64,000 nucleotides of DNA from Plecoglossus altivelis (Eukaryota > Chordata > Actinopteri > Osmeriformes > Plecoglossidae): positions 374,958-438,957 of the forward strand of contig BROE01000008.1 of the NCBI GenBank assembly GCA_036571765.1, in the 5' to 3' direction. The notes under the pieces are model-generated. The model made no database searches. It was not told the origin of the DNA and saw only the letters and a program-made list of their open reading frames with translations. Each line of letters begins with the position of its first letter. The first letter of the stretch is position 1. Shown here piece after piece: positions 1-11,100 of this stretch. The position numbers and the translations under genes are program-made.

Positions 1-655
1 CACACCCCCTCGGCGCGCCGCCGCCCCCTGCACATTCCTCTGAACTTTTTGTTCCCAAACAAGCCGCAGTACCAAAACTTAGATTTTGAAAAAGCAGTGA
101 ACAAGTGCAAACGTAACCTCTCGTGTCTAGTAGTCTTAGCGTGGAACATGAACGACCTACTTTATTTCTGCCCAGCGGAATAGATGCGCTGTCAGCACTT
201 TTACATTCAGACGACGCGCGATTCGTTCGACTGTTGCTGTTTAATTGAACTCCAGTGGAGAGTTTTAAGTTTTACCTCAAAGAACAAACACGAAAATGTT
301 TTAACTACCTTTTATTCGTATTTTTCTGTCGTGTTAGATACTGTATATCTTTGTTACGTTGTTATACTTGTTGCTTGGAAATTCAACTCAAGCACGCGCA
401 GGGCGCTACTACACGCAAATGCTCTTTTTGAATAAAAAGTACTTACGCTTCCCCGTGGCCCACTTAGCCAATACTGTTGTTAAACATGCAGTCACATGGA
501 GCCAGCATGTGAACATCTCATTTTATACTTATGCAACAACAGTGGTTCGACCACATAAGCTCTGCATGTATGACCACGTCAACATACAAACCGTATCTTA
601 AACACTGTATACGGGCATCGTCTTTAATAAGAAGTGCAAACCTTGTTTGCGTCGG
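1..655. other. Upstream flank without a recognised gene
   Basis: The first 30 bases are GC- and CpG-rich, then the sequence becomes AT-richer and unique. Short open frames here have no recognisable domain, and I see no convincing splice pair. It could be the edge of a promoter of a gene lying to the left, but nothing in the window confirms this. Confidence 0.4.
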
Positions 656-659
656 ACAT

Positions 660-778
660 CGCTCCGTGTGTGTGGCACCATGTTTGTGTGTGTGGCACCA
701 TGTTTGTGTGTGTGGCACCATGTTTGTGTGTGTGGCTCCGTGTTTGTGTGTGTGGCACCATGTTTGTGTGTGTGGCAA
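660..778. repeat. 20-bp minisatellite, about 6 copies
   Basis: The unit is a GT run followed by ggcaccatgttt, repeated head to tail about six times; one copy reads ggctccgtgttt. It creates overlapping open frames on both strands that are not genes. Confidence 0.9.
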
Positions 779-1054
779 GTCTGCATGCAACAAATCAAGC
801 AAATAACTGTTTTGCATGTTCGTTTGCAAAACAAAACAACAACACATCTTCAAACAGACAATAACAGACTGCACACCAACACATCCTCAATCTGACAGGA
901 ATATCAGATTATGTCCTGCCAGATAGAGAGCAGGAGACAGCGTCCCAGAATAGCTCCGGTCAGGATCCTTTTAGGATTAAAACGGCTCCCTAAAGACAAG
1001 CAGTAAGGAGAGCTTGAGGAAGACGTCCATACTGTCTGTCACCCTCCTGTCTAA

Positions 1055-1340
1055 GGCTGGACTGTGCTGGCCTGGACTGTGTTAGACTGTGCTAGCCTGT
1101 GCTGGACTGTGCTAGCCTGTGCTGGTCTGTGCTAGCCTGTGCTGGTCTTTGCTGGACTGTGCTGGACTGTGCTAGCCTGTGCTGGTCTGTGCTAGCCTGT
1201 GCTGGACTGTGTTAGACTGTGCTAGCCTGTGCTGGCCTGTGCTAGCCTGTGCTGGTCTGTGCTAGCCTGTGTTGGACTGTGCTAGCCTGTGCTGGTCTTT
1301 GCTGGACTGTGCTGGACTGTGCTAGCCTGTGCTGGCCTCA
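1055..1340. repeat. Minisatellite of gtgctagcctgtgctgg-type units
   Basis: Short units of 10 to 17 bp built from tgtgctagcc and tgtgctggac alternate over about 280 bp. No gene is visible in it. Confidence 0.85.
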
Positions 1341-1683
1341 GGGTGTGGATGAAGAGGGAAGCTCTGGTGGTTACAAAGCTGACTACAAACAGTTTCAAGT
1401 TGACCTCCGTTATCCTCTAACATCATTTGTTTCCATTTAGTGGCCTTTTATTGTATATATTGTTAATATACAGTATAGTCCAACAGTTCTAACATGTTTG
1501 TAGTAGTCTGGTCTAATAGGATTCCTCTGTTTTTGTTACACACGCACTTTACATGTCAAACGCATGTTAGAGTTTCCTCTGGAGCCACAGCGAGACAACG
1601 TCACAGCTGGGTGGATGTGGTCCGCTTCATGTAAGACTGGGTCAACTGTTGTAGCTGTTAAGAATGTGCAAACAACAGTCTCT

Positions 1684-1985
1684 GTATGTGAGTGTGTGTG
1701 TGTGTGTGTCAGAGTGACTGTGTGTGTGTGTGTCAGAGTGAGTGTGTGTGTGTGTGTCAGAGTGAGTGTGTGTGTCAGTGTGTGTGTGTGTGAGTGTGTG
1801 TGTGTGTCAGAGTGAGTGTGTGTCAGTGTGTGTGTGTGTGTCAGTGTGTGTGTGTCAGAGTGAGTGTGCGTGTGTGTGTCAGTGTGTGTCAGAGTGTGTG
1901 TGTCAGTGTGTGTGTGTGTCAGTGTGTGTGTGTGTCAGTGTGTGTCAGAGTGTGTGTGTCAGTGTGTGTGTGTCAGAGTGAGAGA
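1684..1985. repeat. GT-rich microsatellite with tcagagtgag interruptions
   Basis: This is a (GT)n tract regularly interrupted by cagagtgag or cagtg, about 300 bp long. All frames stay open for long stretches because of the composition. Confidence 0.9.
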
Positions 1986-2149
1986 GCATGTCTCCTCCCC
2001 TCTTGTTGCTATACGTTCTCCCGGCCCCTGCAAATGTGGGGGGTTAACCCTGTACTTCCTGGTACTTACAGAGACGTATAGAGTTCCCTTATGTAACCAC
2101 ATAGCTCAGCTCTGTTCAACTGTGTGGCACCAAGACACCCTATGTGTGT

Positions 2150-2350
2150 CGCTGTGCATCTGTGTGAGTGTATTTGTGTGAGTGTTTGTGTCTGTGAGTG
2201 TGTTTATGTGTGAGTGTGTTTGTCTGTAAGAGTATGTTTGTGTGTGTTTTTGTGTGTGAGTATGTTTGTGTGAGAGAGTATGTTTGTGTGAGTGTGTTTT
2301 TGTGTGTGTGTGTTTGTGTGAGAGTATGTTTGTGCGTCCGTATGTGTGTT
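2150..2350. repeat. GT-rich repeat (gtgtgagtgtttgt-type)
   Basis: This is a second GT-rich block made of gtgtgagtgt, gtttgtgtga and tatgtttgtg units. It is low complexity and non-coding. Confidence 0.85.
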
Positions 2351-2767
2351 TTGGATGAATCACATACCTCAGGTGAGATGTGGCTTCAAGGTAGACTGGA
2401 ACAAGTACAGGTGTGTTCTACAGGTGAAAACAGTTGCCTGAAGGATGGGAGGATGTTGACATGGGGTTTGAAGGTCTTGACTGCACTTCTGTTACAAAGC
2501 AATTCCTGCAAACACACATGAATCCCAAGCGTATAGTATATATATAGTAGTACTTATAGTATGTCACATGAGGTGCATCTTGTGGTATGGAGACACAGTA
2601 GATGTATATGTGTAGCACTTGTGATGGACTGATAATGAAGACAAAGCTGTCTATCATAACAGCTCTGTGAGTTTACAAAACAACACCCTGATCCTATCTC
2701 GGAGAGGGAGGGGCTGAGAGTGTCTGGGACAGAGCTACAAACACAGACGAAGTGGAAGAAGATTGGA

Positions 2768-4232
2768 GATAAATAACTACATCATGCCCTGGTTCTGTTA
2801 GAGATGTAGAAATACATCAAGCCCTGGTTCTGTTAGAGATAAATAACTACATCATGCCCTGGTTCTGTTAGAGATGTAGAAATACATCAAGCCCTGATTC
2901 TGTTAGAGATGTAGAAATACATCAAGCCCTGGTTCTGTTAGAGATAAATAACTACATCAAGCCCTGGTTCTGTTGGAGATGTAGAAATACATCAAGCCCT
3001 GGTTCTGTTAGAGATGTAGAAATACATCAAGCCCTGGTTCTGTTAGAGATGTAGAAATACATCATGCCCTGGTTCTGTTAGAGATGTAGAAATACATCAA
3101 GCCCTGGTTCTGTTAGAGATGTAGAAATACATCAAGCCCTGGTTCTGTTAGAGATGTAGAAATACATCAAGCCCTGGTTCTGTTAGAGATGTAGAAATAC
3201 ATCAAGCCCTGGTTCTGTTAGAGATAAATAACTACATCAAGCCCTGGTTCTGTTAGAGATGTAGAAATACATCAAGCCCTGGTTCTGTTAGAGATATAGA
3301 ACTACATCAAGCCCTGGTTCTGTTAGAGATGTAGAAATACATCAAGCCCCGGTTCTGTTAGAGATGTAGAAATACATCAAGCCCCGGTTCTGTTAGAGAT
3401 GTAGAAATACATCATGCCCTGGTTCTGTTAGAGATAAATAACTACATCAAGCCCTGGTTCTGTTAGAGATGTAGAAATACATCAAGCCCTGGTTCTGTTA
3501 GAGATAAATAACTACATCATGCCCTGGTTCTGTTGGAGATGTAGAAATACATCAAGCCCTGGTTCTGTTAGAGATGTAGAAATACATCAAGCCCTGGTTC
3601 TGTTAGAGATAAATAACTACATCATGCCCTGGTTCTGTTAGAGATAAATAACTACATCAAGCCCTGGTTCTGTTAGAGATGTAGAAATACATCAAGCCCT
3701 GGTTCTGTTAGAGATGTAGAAATACATCAAGCCCTGGTTCTGTTGGAGATGTAGAAATACATCAAGCCCTGGTTCTGTTGGAGATGTAGAAATACATCAA
3801 GCCCTGGTTCTGTTAGAGATGTAGAAATACATCAAGCCCTGGTTCCGTTAGAGATAAATAACTACATCAAGCCCTGGTTCTGTTGGAGATGTAGAAATAC
3901 ATCAAGCCCTGGTTCTGTTAGAGATGTAGAAATACATCAAGCCCTGGTTCTGTTAGAGATGTAGAAATACATCAAGCCCTGGTTCTGTTGGAGATGTAGA
4001 AATACATCAAGCCCTGGTTCTGTTAGAGATAAATAACTACATCAAGCCCTGGTTCTGTTAGAGATGTAGAAATACATCAAGCCCTGGTTCTGTTAGAGAT
4101 GTAGAAATACATCAAGCCCTGGTTCTGTTAGAGATGTAGAAATACATCAAGCCCTGGTTCTGTTAGAGATGTAGAAATACATCAAGCCCTGGTTCTGTTG
4201 GAGATGTAGAAATACATCAAGCCCTGGTTCTG
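2768..4232. repeat. 35-bp minisatellite, about 42 copies, two unit types
   Basis: The 35-bp unit carries catcaagccctggttctgtt as its common core. Two variants of the left part are interspersed: type A has gagatgtagaaatac and type B has gagataaataactac. Single-base variants (tgttggag, ccccggtt, catcatgcc) are shared by scattered copies, which suggests turnover by unequal exchange. The array lies about 0.9 kb upstream of the first recognised fam169a coding exon. No coding content is seen. Confidence 0.95.
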
Positions 4233-4275
4233 TTTGGATTCAACTCAGACCGGCTCCTCTGGTGGAGAGATTCCC

Positions 4276-4432
4276 TGTATTGGTCCAGTCCTGTGGTGAC
4301 ACTGCGTGCTCATTGGTCCAGTCCTGTGGTGACACTGCATGCTCATTGGTCCAGTCCTGTGGTGACGCTGCATGCTCATTGGTCCAGTCCTGTGGTGACA
4401 CTGCATGCTCATTGGTCCAGTCCTGTGGTTCA
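4276..4432. repeat. 33-bp minisatellite with a CCAAT core, about 5 copies
   Basis: The unit includes gctcattggtccagtcctg and the flanking gtggtgacactgcat. Each copy holds attgg, an inverted CCAAT box. The 33-bp length is a multiple of three, so both strands show spurious open frames. The array lies about 0.7 kb upstream of the fam169a start codon. Confidence 0.9.
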
Positions 4433-5154
4433 GATCCATGCTAGGTTGCGCCTGCTTACTTTGCACAGTCAGTTATTCCCAAATCAGACAATGAGATCTA
4501 CCGTTAGCACAGGAACATTGATCATTTTAACTGTGGTACTCAGGGAGATGTGTGGTGTTGCTCAATGAGAAAGCAGCTGTATCCTGGTCTGACCTACAGG
4601 TAAAACCTCAGCTGCTTCTCTTGGCTGATAGGGAACATACGTAAACAAGCGCGAACAAGCAGACCTCGAATCCTACTGGAAATGCTGGCTTGGTGACTAT
4701 CCCAATGATTTAGTCATCTCCTTCCTCTATTCACTGAATTCGATTTAAAACATGAAATCGTTCTGAGAGAAAGGCCACGCCCCCAACAGACCCCCTAGAC
4801 ATTCCGACACATTCCTTGACATTCCACAGTCTTCAGTGTAGCAAAGAGCTTCTCTGCGGGAGTCTGACTGCAGTGATGTCTGGAGCTTGTTTGAACAGCA
4901 AAGGCGTTAGCTTGCTTTCCTACAGACGCTTAGTTAGCAACGTTAGCATCGTTAGCTTCAGGCTACTACTTGTTTTCAGTATCAAAGTCAGTGCTCTCTC
5001 CGTAGTTACCTGGCACCACCAGCACAGATCAACCCTTCAGTCCGACTCCATGCACTCACACACAGCTCCAAAAGAGACTAGCATAGCTGCTCACAATCGT
5101 AACCATGTGTGATGACCGTGCAGGGCTAATTCATGATGTTTGGTCGTAACAGGG
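4433..5154 (+). promoter_or_regulatory. fam169a: Probable 5' flank/5' UTR region of fam169a
   Basis: This stretch is unique sequence. The first coding exon is preceded by a usable acceptor (tcgtaacag, ending at 5152), so at least one upstream non-coding exon probably exists between about 4500 and 5100. I see no convincing TATA box. The promoter call is inferred from position only. Confidence 0.3.
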
Positions 5155-8100
5155 ATGGAGTTCCCTGTAGATGTGCTTGTGGGCGTGAGTGGGGAGAGTC
5201 TGGAGAGCTCAGCCCAGAACTACATGAAGGAGCTGCTGTACAGCAATGTAGATACACCCCAGTACCTCACAATGGAGGACAAAACACAGGTACACCCACT
5301 CACACACCTGTACACACCTGTACACACCAACAATCAATCTATTAATCTATGTATCTATCTTTCTATCCATCAGTCTATTCATCTATCTATCTATATCAAT
5401 ATATTAATCTATCTATCTATTAATCTATCTATATCAATCTATTAATCTATGTATCTATCTTTCTATCCATCAGTCTATTAATCTATCTATCTATATCAAT
5501 CTATTAATCTATCTATATCAATCTATTAATCTAATCTACTACTATACTCAAATCTATTAATCCATATCTAAGTATTCAATCTATTTACATCTCTAATTCC
5601 TTAAGTATCTATCTATGCTATATCAATCATAACTTACACTCTATCCATCTCTATCCTACGATCACTCCCATGTCTATCTGACCTCGCTCACTGCCCCGGT
5701 TCGCTTTATGACACCGTCATCAATACATGGCTTTGTCTCTCTCATGTAGCGGAGTCAACAATCAGCAGAAGGTTCTGGCTCTCTTCTCTCCAGGAGACCA
5801 GCTGACAGGTAGAGCAATACCGCCATTGACTGCCTTTAGATATCGAGGCGAACAGGCTTACGACCGACTGGCCTTTTAGAATACCAGCCTGACAGGTACA
5901 TCGCCTTATAGATATACCAGCCTGACAGGTACACTGCCATTTTGTAGATATCCTAAGCTGACAGGTTACACCTCTGCCATTTTAGATACCAGACTGACAG
6001 GTACACTGCCTTTAGAGACCAGCTGACAGGTACACTGCTTTTAGATACCAGCTGACAGGTACACTGCCTTTAGATACCAGCTGACAGGTACACTGCCTTT
6101 AGACACCAGCTGACAGGTACACTGCCTTTAGATACCAGCTGACAGGTACACTGCCTTTAGAGACCAGCTGACAGGTACACTGCCTTTAGATACCAGCTGA
6201 CAGGTACACTGCCTTTAGATACCAGCTGACAGGTACACTGTCTTTAGATACCAGCTGACAGGTACACTGCTTTTAGATACCAGCTGACAGGTACACTGCT
6301 TTTAGATACCAGCTGACAGGTACACTGCTTTTAGATACCAGCTGACAGGTACACTGCTTTTAGATACCAGCTGACAGGGACACTGCCTTTAGATACCAGC
6401 TGACAGGTACACTGCCTTTAGATACCAGCTGACAGGTACACTGCCTTTAGATACCAGCTGACAGGTACTAGAGACCAGCTGACAGGTACACTGCCTTTAG
6501 AGACCAGCTGACAGGTACACTGCCTTTAGATACCAGCTGACAGGTACACTGCCTTTAGATACCAGCTGACAGGTACACTGCCTTTAGATACCAGCTGACA
6601 GGTACACTGCCTTTAGATACCAGCTGACAGGTACACTGCCTTTAGATACCAGCTGACAGGTACACTGCCTTTAGATACCAGCTGACAGGTACACTGCCTT
6701 TAGATACCAGCTGACAGGTACACTGCCTTTAGATACCAGCTGACAGGTACACTGCCTTTAGATACCAGCTGACAGGTACACTGCCTTTAGATACCAGCTG
6801 ACAGGTACACTGCCTTTAGATACCAGCTGACAGGTACACTGCCTTTAGAGACCAGCTGCCAGGTACACTGCCTTTAGAGGTCTACGAGAGAGAGAACAAA
6901 TGTGTGTCAGTATGCGCCGGCACCGCGGGCACACTCTTTTAAACTTCTACATCAGGGGTGTGTCGAGAGGCCTGGTCCTCGAGGTGTGCGCTGCCTGAAG
7001 GTTTTCGATGTTGTCCTGGTCTCGAGGGCTCTGTTCTGGAAGGTTTTTGACGTTCTCCCTGCTCCAGCAACTTGGAGTCTACGATACGGGTCGTTATGAG
7101 GCTTCCACAGTGTTTGATAACGACCCATCATTAGAATCAGGTGTGCTGGAGCAGGGAAACATGGAAAACCTTCAGGACAGCGGCCCCTCAAGAACCTGGG
7201 TTTGACACCCCTGCTCTACATGAACAATGACTTAACCAAGACAGATTCATATAAGTCTGCATATGACCTGTGACAAATGAAGTTAAGTTAAGGTTTGAAT
7301 TGGGGCACCGTTAAGGGTTAGAGTGTAACAGGTCGGTCATATTGAAAACATCTCACTGAAATCTCTATGTATGTGTGTGTTCCTGTGTGTCTGTTTACAT
7401 CCTAGGTGGAAACCATCAGAGAGAGAATAGTTCTGTACATATTAAATCGTGTAGTTTACAGAGCCAAAGAAAGGAGCTCTGACGAGCTGCCGTTTCTCTG
7501 CCACGAGGAAACCGACTTTGCCAAAATCCTCTGGAAGAGCGGAGAGGCGGTGGGGTTCTACTCAGTAAAACCTTCAGGTGACACAACCAGACAGGACTCT
7601 CTAACCGACACTTCTACTATATCAACTGAAAACATTTTTTAAAATGTATTTTTGTGTTTCTGAAGAGAATGTGTCTCTGCTTTCCAGACAGCTTATGTAG
7701 CAGCTTCGTGACTCAGCGGTATCAGCTTCCTGTCATGGACTCCATATTTGTCAGGAAGAGTCACCGCGGCAACGGCTTCGGCCTTCAAATGCTGGAAAAC
7801 TTTGTTGACAGTTTCAAAGAGGACAGTCTGGGGTTAAGATTCCCTATCCCTACAGCAATGTGCAAAGGTAATCCAACACAGCGAAACCATTTCATATTCA
7901 CATTTCAATACAGAATGTTTACTTAGTCACTGTATGACTGACTGGATAAATTTCATTTATATCATCATTTCATCACTGAATTACTTTTGGTAGAATATTG
8001 TTTCAACCTCTGCACTAATGGTACTTCAATTGATTTAATTTAATACAATTGATCTTTAAGTTACTATCTTCCACCGTAAGGTAATACACCAGAGTTTTAC

Positions 8101-11100
8101 TCTTGGAATTCAGACTTAATCTCCCAGATAAACATGTGTAACATCACGTCTGCGAGTCCGTCCATGTTTGAGGATGCTATTCAGTCCCACGTTCTTACCG
8201 AACCATTGTACGACCAACCAGCATCTTGACGGAACAGCATTTATTTTAAAAAGCACAGTTAAATTACTGTTGTGCTTCAACAGTAATATATTGTAACCTG
8301 TGTGTGGTCTCAGTTTGTGCCAAGTACCTGAGTCTGTACCCAGCCGACAGCAGCCTCCTGTGGGAGGTGGAGAGTGTCGGAGGACCCACCCAGCGAACCA
8401 ACATAGCCTGCAAGATCCAGGCCATGGATCTAAGTGGTGAGAAAAACAGCCTTCTTTGTTGCACACTGGTGCATCACTGGTGCATCACTGGTGCACAATC
8501 ACTGGTGCACAATCACTGGTGCACAATCACTACTGCACAATCACTGGTGCACAATCACTAGTGCATCACTGGTGCACAATCACTAGTGCATCACTGGTGC
8601 ACAATCACTGGTGCACAATCACTGCTGCACAATCACTGGTGCACAATCACTGGTGCACAATCACTGGTGCACAATCACTGGTGCACAATCACTAGTGCAT
8701 CACTGATGCACAATCACTAGTGCACAATCACTAGTGCATTACTGGTGCACAATCACTAGTGCACAATCACTAGTGCACAATCACTAGTGCACAATCACTA
8801 GTGCATCACTGGTGCACAATCACTAGTGCATCACTGGTGCACAATCACTGGTGCACAATCACTAGTGCATTACTGATGCACAATCACTAGTGCACAATCA
8901 CTGGTGTATCACTGGTGCACCTTTGTTTTAAAATGTATTCCCTTGAAGTTGACCTTCCCAGGCTAACATCACATTAAAGATTACCCATTGAAATGATGCT
9001 TCTTTCTTTAGCCATATCGAAGAATCTTTCTTTTGAGCGTTCGGCTGTTAGTCATGAGGTGACTGAAACAGACGTGGTCATGGAGGAATCGTCAACATCC
9101 ATCCTGAGACATGAATCCTTGGAGATTGTGGTACGTTTGAATAGATGAAAAAAAAACTTTGACATTCATCTCATTCATTGCAGAATGATCAAATTATGTC
9201 TTTCATGTTCTGTGATTTGTCTACAGGAGGAAGTAACAATCAAAGTTGTGAGAGGTAAATATCTGATGTAAGACCAGTTGATAGGGATGCTTTTTCTCTT
9301 GGATGCGTGTTGATTTGAATACAATCTGTTGCAGACACGGAGGACACGCCGATGACTGCCCGCAGCAACAGCAGCACCAGGCTGAAGAGGAGGAAGATAC
9401 GAGAGGAGGCAGCTGAGTCAGACGAAAACAAAGCAGAAAAAGTCATCAGGTAACTAAAACGTTGATCTTACAAACATCCCAACATTATTTCCATGACCAG
9501 GAACCCCACGTCCCCGTCTGCAAACAAACAGGATGTTGCTCTGATCTCCTGCAGGATTGAGGATATCGAGGCAGAAGTGGACAGTCCTAAAGAGGAGCAG
9601 GTGATGGAGGAGCAGAGAGTCGAGGAGGAAACAGCACAAACCACATCAGACAAGGAAGAGGTAAGAGGGGTTTTCACGATTTACCATTTCATCCAAAAAG
9701 TCTACTAGTATGCGTCCAACCGTTAAATAAAGGATTGATATTTCACTGTCCTTCATTTCAATCTTCTACAGGAAACAGTTGAAAAAGTAATCGAAGTACA
9801 GGCAGACAAGCCAAAAGACGCAGAGCCTTCAGTTAGGGACGCAGAGAAACCAACCACAGTCTCTAGCACAGTGGCACCAGAGGCCAACGAGGAGTCTGCT
9901 GTGCTGGCTGTGCAAGAGCCTGCTGTGGAGGAGATCCAGGGAGGAGAGGAGATCCAGGGAGGAGAGAAGATGGAGACTGCTGTAGAGGAGATCCAGGGAG
10001 GAGAGAAGATGGAGACTGCTGTGGAGGAGATCCAGGGAGGAGAGAAGATGGAGACTGCTGTAGAGGAGATCCAGGGAGGGGAGAAGATGGAGACTGCTGT
10101 AGAGGAGATCCAGGTAAGAGAGAGGATGGAGACTCAGGGCCTGCGTCTGCAGAGAGCTAAAGTGGTGTTGGTGGACGTGTCCAAAACAACCTTCCAAACA
10201 GCAGTAGAGGTTGAAAATGTTGCTTCAGAGCAGATTTTGGAAGACAAGGCCCTAGGGGAGGTCGGAGGATCTGAAGAAACGAGGAACGATGAGGTGGGTG
10301 AGGAAGAGTTCCAAGAAGCCGAAAGCAAAACTGACGAGTCTGAAAAAGAAGAGAAGAATGAGAAGGGCAGGTCTCACCAATCCACTCATCTCTCAAAGCA
10401 ACCTGTGGATGAGCAAGCAGACAACAGTCCAATCAGAAGGTCATCCAGATCAGCTGCAAAAGCCTTGGACACCCCACAGGAATGTGCCAAGGAGTTAGTC
10501 CCACAGTCCCAGAAAGTAAAGGCGTTCCTCACCACACCTTCACCAAGATCCAAAAGGCGCAAACGTCAAGAGGAACCAGAAGAACCTGCTGAAATAGCAG
10601 AGCCAGAACCTTCAGAGGAACCGCTGTCCGAGGAGACAGGTGACACAACAGAAGTGGAGCAGGCAAACAGGAAACAGGAAACGGCTGGAGAGGGACAGGA
10701 AGTAGAGAATGACAAACCTGCAGAGATGGTAGAAACTCCAGGGAGGAAAATGAGACTTCGGACCAGCGTAGCCATGGAAACGCCCAGACGGAAGTCACAG
10801 CGACAGCAGAAAATAACCAAACAGGAAGAGGAAGCATCTTCAACGCCTCGAGGTAAAACACGACAGCACAAACATCTACAGGAAACACACAAGGAAGAGA
10901 CAGCATCTTCAACGCCTCGAGGTAAAACACAACAGCACAAACATCTACAGGAAACACAAGAGACAGCAGAGCCCCAAACCTTAAGCAGAGTTCTGAGAAG
11001 GAGAACTGCAACCATCGCTGAGTTCACTCCTCGTAGATACACACGTAGTCGTGCTGTGAACGACAAAAATGAACAGACATCTGCTCCTACAGCAGACGAA

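Noticed and set aside
2768..4232. Regular direct repeats resembling a CRISPR array
   Set aside because: The units are contiguous with no unique spacers, and the genome is clearly eukaryotic.
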